From: an uncultured Chryseobacterium sp.
GTDB lineage: Bacteria; Bacteroidota; Bacteroidia; Flavobacteriales; Weeksellaceae
Length of the DNA: 64,000 nt
Direction of reading: 5' to 3'
Assembly: GCA_913774355.1 (NCBI GenBank)
Contig: CAJYGB010000022.1
Span: 1 to 64,000, forward strand
The first letter of the stretch is position 1, and the number at the start of each line of letters is the position of its first letter. The notes under the pieces are model-generated. The model had not been told where the DNA came from and did no database searches. It saw only the letters and a program-made list of their open reading frames with translations. Below are positions 28,201-37,387 of this stretch, piece after piece. Both the position numbers and the translations under genes were made by a program.

Positions 28201-29303
28201 AATACGTCAGACAAATAATTGGACCAGTCGATATAGGCAGATTCCAGATCAGAATAAAAATGATGATGGGCGTCATCGCATTCTCTCTGCATCCGATTTA
28301 GCTGCTCCAGATCATCTGCAAATAATTTTTCAATTCCGTAAATCACTGCGGTGCTGTCTACAGGCAGATCTGTGGCCATTACCTGCCATCCGGAGAACCC
28401 GGCGGTGACGCTGAACTGTTTTTCATGCTGCTGATGTCGCAGGCGGGAAACCCAGTCCAGCTTCTGATCGCTCAGGCTGTCTATATTCAGTACGGATTCT
28501 ATCTGCTCTTCTTTTCGTAATCTTTCGACCAGTGTTTCGCCTTCATCATTTAAATCCTCGAGTATCAGAGCTGTCAAAGCTTCCGGAAGCGTATTCGCCA
28601 CTGCGATATGCAGGGCCCCTTCCTGTTTATTGGTTTCCCCGGTTTTTATAATGAAGTTACCGGCAACAACCGGCAGGGTCCTGTCTCCTTCCACCCAACC
28701 TATAATCAGATAGGATTCATCAGAAACCGGCTCACGATCATGGAACCCGAATACGCTTCTGCAATTGCCAAAATGTGCATCAAATGAAAGGCTTCCCCAG
28801 CCGACCGCCGTTAAATTCCCGAGATGCTCCGAAGACCCGCCGGCCTTACTCTCCCATTCACGACGGGAATATTTCCTGCCGATGTAGCTGAACGAAAAGT
28901 CTCCCTCCGGCTTTCCCCGAAGGTAGCTGCAGGTCTGATTCCGGTCCAGAGCCGGATCGTTGACATCCCAGATGTAATCGCTTTCGACGATCCATTCCCG
29001 GTCTCCCCGCCTGATATACCACCGGTCGGGAGCGGGCGGCAGATTTCCCTGATCATCAAATTTCTTAAAGAATCCGGGCAGAACGAAATGGATATGAACT
29101 CCCTTTTCCAGATAAACGGTGTTGTCATAAGAGAACGGACGCGGAATGACCGAACTTGTATCAAAAGGCGTATTGGGATTTTCAAACACATCTTCCGGCA
29201 TGTTCATCCACGGGATATTTTCAAACCGGATATCCTGGCCAATGATCTGCTGCGGCTGATCCAAGTACAGGGCATTGATCTGTAAAGGGAGTAATCGAGT
29301 CAC
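25236..29303 (-). CDS. Uncharacterised 1355-residue protein, central component of the seven-gene operon
   Basis: One of the largest genes in the window. N-terminus (about 68-100) contains EKGVHIHFVLPGFF then PPAPDRWYIRRGD; residues about 340-450 are helical and coiled-coil-like; the middle carries VIGWMIPVFINQHLEFFNSE and GLHIGAVNDEGQWEP; later FPVRFGDVNQYNDGLIGYW. I recall related motif strings in unannotated actinobacterial and fungal proteins, but cannot verify. No signal peptide, ATPase or protease motif. The gap to the previous gene is nine bases and to the next 13. The C-terminal 250 residues are charged and helical. Confidence 0.8.
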   Translation of the reverse strand: MTRLLPLQINALYLDQPQQIIGQDIRFENIPWMNMPEDVFENPNTPFDTSSVIPRPFSYDNTVYLEKGVHIHFVLPGFFKKFDDQGNLPPAPDRWYIRRGDREWIVESDYIWDVNDPALDRNQTCSYLRGKPEGDFSFSYIGRKYSRREWESKAGGSSEHLGNLTAVGWGSLSFDAHFGNCRSVFGFHDREPVSDESYLIIGWVEGDRTLPVVAGNFIIKTGETNKQEGALHIAVANTLPEALTALILEDLNDEGETLVERLRKEEQIESVLNIDSLSDQKLDWVSRLRHQQHEKQFSVTAGFSGWQVMATDLPVDSTAVIYGIEKLFADDLEQLNRMQRECDDAHHHFYSDLESAYIDWSNYLSDVFLERSAGNRVNGSLAQIEAKIETLQYTEMYCRQLADRIHITTEELHYRIKTSKDIEMVIDKLIRRIEDLKAASLKYLPSLHENSDELTVKKELRHLALSKIMIEKKNTHNFYEALPPTVIVSTSGKNALVRTFDAGDTISREEKYVEIEGRIERFIDKMVRDNMLPVTEVAANLWKTLKVEWHAEFLPKKNGHYLNTADQNFSSDFLFDTYCLDEQNADLIKDYKLDNIAYNSSGNQYYGNSLVDSTLKEYVLGRIEKAVETFRESDQNQPIYNLLEQYRAKLERTDLFEFTLSDFNNLMIQRSQALSVLPFIPNGFRNHKKAARALTALLNNHKANISLLSANHLSTFNPLRNGALSISRLRVTDSFGREQKIYPDKIITTKNQTFADRKNWVILPPRVLQPSALDIKFDYHTSDSVKSPVIGWMIPVFINQHLEFFNSEGLHIGAVNDEGQWEPTPFHTASGYEKKTGIEKIENPDLRNMVKWFSKQSKKPGFVAEVIKEIQHNLEHIAPENYQNPSLMETMASLPIAIAKIDYRLVSRGKPVYNVKNRDVVSDHSAHESGLCNIRFPVRFGDVNQYNDGLIGYWHMEEGDFNRRMLYINSQTVSGLSSAARKSFTIYQDIKNGLNSDASGKKLKNPSSIRKTLESAFEESAELADILNTEELEKVSAFVSSNPRSDKRNRSVPFKPDDLISSDMDFLLDRFTALLNPENPETSSIKEENGNSAGSRFESLILLLEQILDEKGDLSRPYILKQFTEKGNLIWETLQDLHIIPQENDLQKLAMASKTEDNKGFVTINGPEKSIIALLHPKAGLFVKSGILPEKNISLPYNEIKYALRKIELTLLTSPVVTPKENLQLSLLKDKRYRWSWIDLKKTKKEKLSAENKPVLNRITQDLSLKGLEEKDLDALRTKGLIAEEAFFPDENLYYIDAEKYREWIHRESLTEEDERLVQLIERSKMSIMDFNISNPVIPGLILKEGWVSIKSNQL

Positions 29304-29312
29304 TAATGATGA

Positions 29313-30257
29313 TTAAACAGGTTTTTTTTCTTTTTTTTCTTTTTCTACAGTTCCTGCTTCAGTATCAGGGGGACTCAGGAGCTTGCTATTGGCTTCAATG
29401 TTGGTTTTCAGCTCATTTAACAACTCGTTAAAATTCTTATCCACATCCTCGGCTTCGTAATGGATAAGAGAGGCTTTTTTGAACCTGATGCCCAGCGATT
29501 CCAGGAAAGAATCCTCCGCTTGCCAGTCTTTTTTATTGATCTCCGCCTCGATATCATCGACCTCTTTTTTGGCATCTGCCATTTCTGAAGCGAGTTTATT
29601 TTCTTCAACCCATCTCAGATAGGCTTTTGCCAGGCTGAAATATTTTTTCAGCGCTTTGTCTTTTTCTTCACCGGCTTTTGCATTTTCCCATGCTGTTTTA
29701 GCTTCAGCAACATCTTTTTTGTCTATCCTGTTTTCAAGAGTCAGGTAATAAAGGCTACGTTGCTGCACTCCATTTACATCACAGCCCAGTTCCCCTTTCA
29801 GACCTTCTATATTTGCAAATTCAAGGGCAGACTGGATGCTTTCATTTTTTATCCTGCTGCTGTCCACACTCCCTTTTCCGATCAGCCTTTTGTCAGCGCT
29901 CATATAAAGAGCGTGGATATCCACACCCAATACTTCTACATTTCCGTATATGATGGTGTTGGAGGCATTCACACGTAATTCGGTACCGGCTGCCGGATCT
30001 TTGAAGACAAATCCTTTTTTCCGGTCTTTGCAATTCTTAACATCGGAAATATCGTAGATAAGATCGGCTTCGGAAGCCTTCAGGCTATCTCTGAGATCTT
30101 TGTCGTCATCTCCTGTCAATGTATTTTTTTCTATCTCTTTACTGTCATCATCTTTACCTACGGTTACTTTTCCGTATTTATCCGTATTACCGTTCACTGA
30201 AAGAACCAGGTATGCTTTATCAGCGGTAAAGACTCTTTTAAAATTTTTTAATGCCAT
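29313..30257 (-). CDS. Uncharacterised coiled-coil protein, first gene of the seven-gene operon
   Basis: 314 residues beginning MALKNFKRVFTADKAYLVLS. The first 80 residues are beta-rich and very acidic; about 90-130 holds TELRVNASNTIIYGNVEVLG; from 180 onward it is strongly helical, rich in Lys, Glu and Ala, ending in a lysine-rich tail. No signal peptide. It precedes the 1355-residue gene by nine bases. It may be a scaffold or tether for the complex; this is a guess from position and composition. Confidence 0.75.
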   Translation of the reverse strand: MALKNFKRVFTADKAYLVLSVNGNTDKYGKVTVGKDDDSKEIEKNTLTGDDDKDLRDSLKASEADLIYDISDVKNCKDRKKGFVFKDPAAGTELRVNASNTIIYGNVEVLGVDIHALYMSADKRLIGKGSVDSSRIKNESIQSALEFANIEGLKGELGCDVNGVQQRSLYYLTLENRIDKKDVAEAKTAWENAKAGEEKDKALKKYFSLAKAYLRWVEENKLASEMADAKKEVDDIEAEINKKDWQAEDSFLESLGIRFKKASLIHYEAEDVDKNFNELLNELKTNIEANSKLLSPPDTEAGTVEKEKKEKKPV

Positions 30258-30399
30258 GTTTAATATGATTTTAATTATAGATGTTTTCCGATTTTTAGTA
30301 TGTGGAAGTTATCTGATCTTTTAATTTTGGTAATTTTGGTAATCCATCTGATGGGCAAATACGCAAAAAAAAAGAATGGATGCCCCCATATTCTCCCAA

Positions 30400-30407
30400 C
30401 AAAAGTA
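30400..30407 (-). promoter_or_regulatory. Candidate -7 box for the seven-gene operon
   Basis: On the minus strand this reads TACTTTTG (TAnnTTTG), about 145 bases before the first ATG. No TTG lies at the expected upstream distance, so support is partial. The surrounding 30258-30703 region holds no gene. Confidence 0.3.
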
Positions 30408-30703
30408 ATAACTCCACGAAATATTTCCGTACGTATAAATACGGATTTTAGGGATAAGATATAGTTTCGAAATAAGATATGCAGGGATAGGGATAATTTT
30501 CTTTTATAAAGCCAAAACTTTTCAGATTAACACTTTAAAAAGTTCGCCGATTCTTTACTGATGGAAAGTATATGATTAAACCTAAATTCCTTAATGTTAA
30601 AAATACATTTAGAATAGAATTTGAACAGGCTCTCATCAAGAGCTATTCTATAAGAAATTAAAACTATACTTATACTTTCTTAGGCACTTATTTTTAAGAT
30701 TTG

Positions 30704-31693
30704 CTACCCAATCTGAATCTTATAATAAGCCATCCACCGCTTCAGGTTTCCGACCATTCTTTTCAGATGATCTTCGTTCAGAAAGATATTGGTCCAGTAT
30801 TCAAACCTGTCGCACTGAACACTTATATAGTAAGTCATGATGGCTAAACATGCATAGGGTAAAAACTTTTTTTCCTCATTGCTGATTTCCGTTACTGTCT
30901 CATATCCATTCAGGAAGGCATCTGCCTTTGTCTTATACTCCTCTTCATCTAAATGTGTTGCCAGCAACTGAAAGAGGAAATAGGAAATGTCGAAACATAA
31001 ATAGCCGTTGCCACAGAAATCGAAGTCAAAAAAAGTTACTTCTTTTTCATCGATGTGCAGATTGTCAAACCATACATCAAGATGAACGGCTCCGCACCTC
31101 ATTTTATGAGGGTCAATGCTTTCCATTTTTTGCATTAAAAAAGCAGAAAGGATTTCTAAAAACTCAATTTCGTTCTTGTTTTTACCGTAAAATTCTTTTG
31201 CTTTTAAAACAGGATATTTAAGTAGGTTTTGGATATTATACGATATTCTTTTCAGTTCGAAATTTTCTGTCGACTGATGAATTTCCGCCAGTGCCCGTCC
31301 AATCATAAAACTTGTTTCCTCTGAAAACTTTGCGGTTTTTAGACCTTTCGCATACGAAAATAAAACGCCAAATCTTATTCCTTCCGGGGCATCAATTTCC
31401 TGAATGAATTGGTTTGAGGTATCCGCTATTGGAAAAGCAACCTGTCCGACAGCCTTCTTTACATGAGTTAAAAGCTTTATTTCTTCTTCAATTTCCAATT
31501 TTGTCCGCCAGTGATGCGTATATACTCTGAAAACATATTTTTCTGCACCACTATGGATGAGATATACATGATTCATAGCAAGCCGCAATATTTTGCATTC
31601 CGTTTTTTCGCTTAGTCCATATTTTTGCTGGATATATTTGCCCAGTTTATCGGGTGAAAGTGTACTGTTTATTACCGGAAATTTCCCTGTCAT
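30704..31693 (-). CDS. Phosphotransferase of the APH / homoserine kinase II type
   Basis: 329 residues from ATG 31693. The kinase-like fold is shown by YVFRVYTHH (nucleotide lysine/arginine region), the catalytic loop HLDVWFDN (204-211) and the metal-binding D-F-D (223-225). The helical C-terminus is as in phosphotransferase-enzyme-family kinases. The substrate may be an amino alcohol or small metabolite; nothing points to aminoglycoside resistance. It stands alone on the minus strand. Confidence 0.85.
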   Translation of the reverse strand: MTGKFPVINSTLSPDKLGKYIQQKYGLSEKTECKILRLAMNHVYLIHSGAEKYVFRVYTHHWRTKLEIEEEIKLLTHVKKAVGQVAFPIADTSNQFIQEIDAPEGIRFGVLFSYAKGLKTAKFSEETSFMIGRALAEIHQSTENFELKRISYNIQNLLKYPVLKAKEFYGKNKNEIEFLEILSAFLMQKMESIDPHKMRCGAVHLDVWFDNLHIDEKEVTFFDFDFCGNGYLCFDISYFLFQLLATHLDEEEYKTKADAFLNGYETVTEISNEEKKFLPYACLAIMTYYISVQCDRFEYWTNIFLNEDHLKRMVGNLKRWMAYYKIQIG

Positions 31694-32177
31694 CAATTTT
31701 AGTTTGCAGTTGATTATAAAAGGGTGCAATTTCGTTAAAATTTATGGGTTTTGCCTATCCTGATCTTTTTCTGAAATGAAATGGCCCGTTATATTTATTC
31801 AGTCAACGAATAAGCTACGGGCTATGGAATTTCCGATCCTTGATTTAAAGTTCTTTTTCTTACATTGCGAAGAAGAAAATCATTAGTTTTTTATAAATTG
31901 CAGCTTAGCCAGTGTTAATCGCTGAATAATACATGGATATAGTATCTCTGCAATCTTAAAATAGCTGTTTTTAGCTGTAAACCAGTAGTCTTTTTTGGAC
32001 AGGCCATAACAAATTTTAATATAAAACGTTTCGTTTTCCAGCCGATCTGCATTTATGTAATAAAATGATCATCTGGAATGTCTTTCATAGTGTAAGCAGC
32101 AATCGCTAAAATTTTATGATTAAAGAAACATAAAATAAAAATATTCTAAAGGGAAAACCATCTTAAAGGGAACAGCA
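31694..32177. other. Divergent intergenic region
   Basis: About 480 AT-rich bases between divergent genes. No open frame, repeat or convincing promoter was recognised. Confidence 0.5.
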
Positions 32178-33209
32178 ATGAAAAAAATCGTAATCCTGTT
32201 TTTAATGATCCACCTCTATTCATTTGGTCAAAAAAAAGTAAGTGTAAAAATAGATCACAGAATTGAAGCCGTCAGTATTTTTTATACGCTGGCCACAATG
32301 GACACTTTAGATGTAAAGCCTACTCCATCAATTTATTACAAACAGTTCAGTCAGTACTTCGCAAATTGCAGGAACCATCAGTCATTAGATTGGTATCGGA
32401 ATCTTAACGTATGGGACGGTTATGATCTTTCAAGTATCGGTTTGTATTTATCAGATGGGTATCCATTCAAATTAAAAATCCCCTATTCCGGCAGTCAGCT
32501 GCGCAGTTCGGAAATCAGTGTTTTTTTGGAAAAGTTTAATGCTTTTTATAAAGACTGCAGGGTAGATCGTTTCCTGAAAGCCCATAAAGAAGATTATGCC
32601 CGCATTGTAGAATTTGCCCAAGATCAGATCATGGCAAGCAACCTGTTAAATGATGTTGAGAAATTTTACCATAAACAGAAAAAAGAAGAAATCATCATTT
32701 TTGTAGATCTCCTCAACAACCTGGGCAATAATGCAATTTCAGTTGATGACAAAACTTTTAAAGAAAAGAAGATGTTTAAGCTGGCCTATCTGAAAGATAA
32801 AAATATTATTCAGACCGATGATTCGAAAGTGACCTTTGTCCCATTACCCAACATCGTAATTCACGAAGTATCCCATCTGTATCTCAACGATTTTATTCCT
32901 TTGTACAGGGAAAGATTAAGTAAGAAAAAGAATATTTTTTTAATTACGGCAAAGGGGGAAAAGCTTAAAGAATCAGAATGGGAAAATGAACTCGATGAAT
33001 TGATCGTCAGAGTTTGTGTATCTAAAATAATGGGTGAAAAATATGGCCCTGAAGCAGAACTAAAGGAAGTTGAAAATCAGTCAAAACATTTTAAATATTT
33101 TAAAGAGATCCATTCGTTTTTCAGCCTGTATACAGAGCACAAGAGCAGATATAAAAGCATATCCCGCTTTTATCCGGAAATAGTGGATTATCTTGAAACA
33201 CTGAATTGA
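32178..33209 (+). CDS. Exported DUF4932-like putative metallopeptidase
   Basis: 343 residues. A Sec signal peptide (about 1-18, MKKIVILFLMIHLYSFGQ) sends it to the periplasm or beyond. The zinc motif H-E-V-S-H is at 229-233 inside NIVIHEVSHLYLNDF, and the acidic helix ESEWENELDELIVR about 40 residues later is a likely third-ligand region. This matches DUF4932-type proteins of Bacteroidota. Peptidase activity is inferred from the HExxH motif. A GGGA-rich stretch precedes the ATG. No clear operon partner. Confidence 0.8.
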   Translation: MKKIVILFLMIHLYSFGQKKVSVKIDHRIEAVSIFYTLATMDTLDVKPTPSIYYKQFSQYFANCRNHQSLDWYRNLNVWDGYDLSSIGLYLSDGYPFKLKIPYSGSQLRSSEISVFLEKFNAFYKDCRVDRFLKAHKEDYARIVEFAQDQIMASNLLNDVEKFYHKQKKEEIIIFVDLLNNLGNNAISVDDKTFKEKKMFKLAYLKDKNIIQTDDSKVTFVPLPNIVIHEVSHLYLNDFIPLYRERLSKKKNIFLITAKGEKLKESEWENELDELIVRVCVSKIMGEKYGPEAELKEVENQSKHFKYFKEIHSFFSLYTEHKSRYKSISRFYPEIVDYLETLN

Positions 33210-33262
33210 TTGTCTTGTAGACAGACCGTTCTTACAAGAAGTATCTGAAGCCAATAAAGTAA

Positions 33263-33529
33263 TACAAGTCTACTATCGTAACAGCGCCCAACACGGCTTT
33301 CGTTTCCGGAGACATCAACAGCTGCACCACCTGGGGGAATCCGCCCGCAATCTTCAGAAACATACAGGATACCAAAACGGTAAATACGGGGGTTACGGTT
33401 ACCGCCAATAAAAGCTGGAGTACCAAAGCCATGAACCTGGTGGGTACAGGTGCCATCCAGTTTCCGGCTTCCCATATCCTTGATTTTACCACGGACCAGG
33501 GAGACGACAAATCTTACGGATGTCCCTAG
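33263..33529 (+). pseudogene. C-terminal fragment of an exported protein
   Basis: Open frame of 88 codons without a start codon, opening right after a stop at 33260 and ending at TAG 33527. It reads like the Ser/Thr/Asn-rich end of an exported beta-rich protein (VNTGVTVTANKSWST; DDKSYGCP at the end). The upstream part is missing: the previous gene ends 53 bases before. Likely a decayed remnant. Confidence 0.4.
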
Positions 33530-34066
33530 TTCCGGTAAAACACAGGTCCTGACATGTATAAAACAACAATGATGTATGCGCACAAAAACAAGTTCATTAT
33601 TAGCGAACACCTTTAACAAACCGGTTCAAAGGACCGGAATCGGTGGCTCAATGGTGCCGAACCCACGATATGATCGTTATATTCCGCGGAAATCGGTGGT
33701 TATAATAAACGGATATCCTCCGAAGCAGAGATCGGGTTAACGGACCGGACAGGGAAGCCGCATACCTGAAGTTTCTTCTTCCTTTTTATTGCTGACAGCC
33801 TATACCCCTTAAATCCTGCCATCATCTGTACGTATCCTCAAAACAGCCATGCGGTAACACTCTATTTCCTATCCTTCCCCAACATTTTGTTTTGTATAAA
33901 AATTTTTAAACAAATGTCTCAAACATCATACAAAGCATGCTGTTACAGCTTAAAATTAAAAGGGTATTTTTGGGACTGTTAAACACAACATGACAGGCCG
34001 GCCACCAGGCGGCACAGCATGAGGATAAAACCTCCCGCTTTCCGGCCGGTACGATAATGAAACCGT
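33530..34066. other. Intergenic region
   Basis: About 540 bases without a recognisable gene. It contains GGCCGG-rich short inverted segments near 33995 and 34045. Confidence 0.4.
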
Positions 34067-34639
34067 ATGAGAAAAAAAACAGCACCCGTTGCGGCAGGGC
34101 TGATGATTTTTACCGCAATGCAAACTCAGGTAAGAATCGTGAATAATGCCGTTAACAGCTCGGTAAGCAACAGCCCTGCATTCATCGATGCATCGTCCAA
34201 TACTGCCGTCAACGGTTCCGCCAATATAGGAAAGGGGCTGATTTTCCCCAGGGTAGATCTCTCTGCCCTGGCCTCTTTCCCCGGGGTTACCTCGGGAATT
34301 CCGAATTCTTTTCCTACCCGCTTCGACGGGATGATCGTTTATAATACCGCTGCATCCGGTGTTGCCGGTGTAGGAAGTACGATGGGGACCCTCACACCGG
34401 GCTTCTGGTATTATGAGAATAAATCACTTTCCGTAAACGGTGGCCAGTGGAAGCCCATCGGCGGTAATACCCTCGGTATTCCTTCCGGCAGCGCCACCAC
34501 AGGATCGGTTATTGCCGTTAACGGGCAGCTGACCGTCGCCCAGCAGATCACCGCCCAGCTGTCTGCCGACTTCAGTATTCCGACAGCCATCACTCCCCAG
34601 ATGATCGGAAACCTCAACCGTGATCTTAATGATGCCTAG
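34067..34639 (+). CDS. Exported protein, Ser/Asn/Thr-rich, uncharacterised
   Basis: 190 residues. N-terminal MRKKTAPVAAGLMIFTAMQTQ resembles a signal peptide. Then SNTAVNGSANIGKGLIFPRV and PTRFDGMIVYNTAASG, a segment pattern common in exported Bacteroidota proteins, and TPGFWYYENK-S-L-S-V-N-G-GQWKPIGG. The short helical end (TPQMIGNLNRDLNDA) suggests it may be complete. No T9SS tail. Function unknown. Confidence 0.65.
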   Translation: MRKKTAPVAAGLMIFTAMQTQVRIVNNAVNSSVSNSPAFIDASSNTAVNGSANIGKGLIFPRVDLSALASFPGVTSGIPNSFPTRFDGMIVYNTAASGVAGVGSTMGTLTPGFWYYENKSLSVNGGQWKPIGGNTLGIPSGSATTGSVIAVNGQLTVAQQITAQLSADFSIPTAITPQMIGNLNRDLNDA

Positions 34640-34742
34640 CAAAAAAATTATCACCGGATTATTTCAAAAAAATCAAATAGCACTGCAAACCCTAGTATAC
34701 CTATCTTATTCATAAAAAACAAGATTTAATATATTTAATATT

Positions 34743-35471
34743 ATGCCTGTACTACACAAAATCAAAGCCTATCTGTACGATAATGTGCTTACCCCGGATC
34801 CTAACGATTTTATAGCCCGTACGATAAGCGAGCGGTCGCTGAATGTGAAGCAGATCTGTGAAGCCTCGGTAAACAGAGGGGGTGCAGATGTATCTGCCGC
34901 CTCCATAGAACACGCCGTGGAACTCTTCCTGAAGGAAATGGCGTATCAGCTTTGCGACGGATATTCGGTAAATACGGGATATTTTACCGCCGGCACACAG
35001 ATCCGCGGGGTTTTCAGCTCAGCCGCAGAACCCTATAATCCCCAGAAACACAACATCCTGTTCCAGTTTAACCAGGGCGATAAGCTCAGGGCCGAAATTC
35101 CCAATATAGAGATCAGCATTCTGGGAGTTGCGCAGAGCGATGTCATTATCCTGGAAGCGAAAGATGTGAAAAGCGGTACAATAAACGACCTGCTAACCCC
35201 CGGTAAAAACCTTAAAATAAAAGGAAGCAAGATCAAGATCACGGGAGACAACGCGGCCAACGGAATTTTCTTTATGGAAACCTCTACCCAAACGCGTTTG
35301 CCTGTAGATGCTTCCGACATCGTTATCAACAACCCTTCCGAGGTCATCCTGATTATTCCCGATCTTCCGGCAGGTACCTATACCCTGGAAATCGTTACCC
35401 AATACGGGAACGGAAGCCTTCTGAAAGATCCGAGGACGGCCAGCCTTGACAAAATCCTCACCGTAGAATAA
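34743..35471 (+). CDS. HU-like DNA-binding plus DUF4469 Ig-like protein
   Basis: 242 residues. About 1-120 is an HU/IHF-like domain of the Bacteroidota type (MPVLHKIKAYLYDNVLTPDP; SIEHAVELFLKEMAYQL; GYFTAGTQIRGVF). About 130-240 is a DUF4469 Ig-like domain (PGKNLKIKGSKIKITGD; VIINNPSEVILIIPDLPAGTYTLEIVTQY). No signal peptide. It may bind DNA or serve as a nucleoid accessory protein; the role of the Ig domain is unknown. Confidence 0.85.
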   Translation: MPVLHKIKAYLYDNVLTPDPNDFIARTISERSLNVKQICEASVNRGGADVSAASIEHAVELFLKEMAYQLCDGYSVNTGYFTAGTQIRGVFSSAAEPYNPQKHNILFQFNQGDKLRAEIPNIEISILGVAQSDVIILEAKDVKSGTINDLLTPGKNLKIKGSKIKITGDNAANGIFFMETSTQTRLPVDASDIVINNPSEVILIIPDLPAGTYTLEIVTQYGNGSLLKDPRTASLDKILTVE

Positions 35472-36615
35472 CGGTAACCATACGCCCGTATGGCACCCTG
35501 CAGGACGGACGTATGGCACTCCACCATCCGGGCGTATATCCTTCACCCACAGCCGGGCTATCACCGATGCCGGAGTTGCCTTAGGACATCCGTCAGGATT
35601 TTTTGAAATTATACGATACCCTCCGGAAACGGAATTTCCCGTCCGGGAATAATAGGGCAAAAAAATTTAAATTTACCTGTTTCCGGAAGCAGGGCTAACA
35701 GAGAAATCATGTAATTAAGAAAAGTATAAAGTACATATTCCCTTTTCAACATTCTGAAAAATTGATGCAGGATAAACCGGTGACGTTTATTTTTTTCCTT
35801 TCTCTATTCCGCTTTTTCCGATAAAACACAGGCTGTATAAGGGGAGATCCTCTATTTCGGGAAGCTACAAAGGCCCGGAAAGCCCGTCAGGCCGGCGTTT
35901 GGCAAAAATCTGCAACAGGTACGGATAAATGTTTGCACCAGGCACTGCCGCTCACCATATCCTGTATTCGTGCACTGCCTGTGCATTCCGGAAACCTACC
36001 GGCTAAGTGGAAAGGTATTTATGACGGTATCCCTTACTTCTGCAATGATGCATGCGAATACTCCTTTAGATTCGAGTTAACTGAGTAACAGGGACAGCGT
36101 GGCCATTCCTGAAGCAGGCGACCAGCTGATGGTGGGTTTTGAATATCCCAACGATTTTCTTTTACAACAGGCGGAATGTTTCATGGAAAGAATACAGCTG
36201 ACGGCGGGACCGAACCTCCTAAATCCATACAAAGCCGGAACGGCATTACAATTCTGATAAACTGCAGGATCGGAGCATACCCCTGCAAGATCCTGGCGGC
36301 AGTACCTTATTTATGCATGTAAAGCCAGCATCAGGAGTACCCCGGGATATTTGAGCTGAGTGCCGGAGCAACTTACTTATGAATCCCGGAAGAATTCGGA
36401 ACCTTTGGCAACATGCCGCCCACGACAGGAAATAGGGCCGCTTTCCAAATGCTATCGGGAAACGTATTCTGTACTCAATTAATGGAAATGCCGGTTCCGG
36501 TAAATTACCTGTAGGATAAAGATTCTTCGGAAAAGTCCGGAAGCAAGATTTCTCTGCTTAAAAACCAAAGATCCGCGCCACTAGCAAAAACTAAAAAGAA
36601 CAAGCTATTACTTTT
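35472..36615. other. Gene-poor region with degenerate open frames
   Basis: 1.14 kb without an intact gene but with GC-richer, coding-like segments. At 36081-36257 a 58-codon frame without a start contains IPEAGDQLMVGFEYPNDFLL; another piece near 36375-36480 reads like protein but is broken by stops. Near 35478-35540 CGTATGGCAC occurs twice. I read it as one or more decayed genes of unknown family. Confidence 0.4.
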
Positions 36616-37176
36616 ATGAAAAAAGAAGATTTCACGCAACTGATCCATCATCATACCGAGTATTTTAACCTTCGGGAATTTTATGCCGGCAATAAAGAAG
36701 GCATGCCAAAAAAACAGGAAGTGAAAAATGTGATGATAACCGAATGCACAGCAGGAACAGGCGGGAGCCGGTTCGTATCGATTAGCACCCGGAATTGCAG
36801 CTGCTTCTCGGTATATAAGGAATATGGCCCTACAGGCATCATCCGCTGTAAGTGGGTGACATTCCGCAACCGTGGCGCTGCCGTAGGAAAGAAGTATCTC
36901 TTCGGACCTGACGGAAAATTAACCGCGGCTGAAGATGAGGAAGAAGGTTTCGGATATACGCCCCACCAGGTAATCCAATTCTGCCGGGAAAACCATATCA
37001 ACCTCTTTTCGGAGGATACCTGTATTGAAAGGTATGCGAACCGCCGGAATAAAGAATTTTATTACATCATCCGGTATCTTGGCCGGTACCAGGAAAAATC
37101 GGGAATCATCGTAATGGTCCTGAACGGCCATGACGGAAATCCCGAACGTGTTCTCGTCACCGATGCCGGTCTCTGA
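36616..37176 (+). CDS. Uncharacterised 186-residue protein
   Basis: No signal peptide or membrane segment. The centre holds a Cys pair (STRNCSCFSVYKEYG) and KYLFGPDGKLTAAEDEEEGF; the end is beta-rich (RRNKEFYYIIRYLGRY; GIIVMVLNGHDGNPERVLV). I do not recognise it. It follows a decayed region and stands alone, so it is probably an accessory gene. Confidence 0.6.
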   Translation: MKKEDFTQLIHHHTEYFNLREFYAGNKEGMPKKQEVKNVMITECTAGTGGSRFVSISTRNCSCFSVYKEYGPTGIIRCKWVTFRNRGAAVGKKYLFGPDGKLTAAEDEEEGFGYTPHQVIQFCRENHINLFSEDTCIERYANRRNKEFYYIIRYLGRYQEKSGIIVMVLNGHDGNPERVLVTDAGL

Positions 37177-37387
37177 GGGTATTTTATGTCTAAAAAGTTC
37201 TATACTTATGTATCACACTTTAGATACAAAAAATTATAGTGGAAGAGTAGGAATTTATACTTTTGAAACATGTTTAAAATGTTGCCGATCTCATGAGAAC
37301 CCCCTCTATTATTGGGTCGGGAAGTAAATAAAAATTAAAACAACAACTTTATAAACAATAATTACCAGGATTAAATTATAACGATTT

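Noticed and set aside
17433..30257. Prophage or contractile injection system
   Set aside because: Collar domains are present but there is no terminase, capsid, sheath, tube, baseplate or AAA+ ATPase, and flanking genes are chromosomal.
30704..31693. Antibiotic resistance gene
   Set aside because: APH fold only; no feature specific to aminoglycoside kinases and the family has many metabolic members.
33188..33619. Minus-strand frames of 92 and 143 codons, one with hydrophobic stretch
   Set aside because: Antisense to a plus-strand remnant that reads like an exported protein; no family features.
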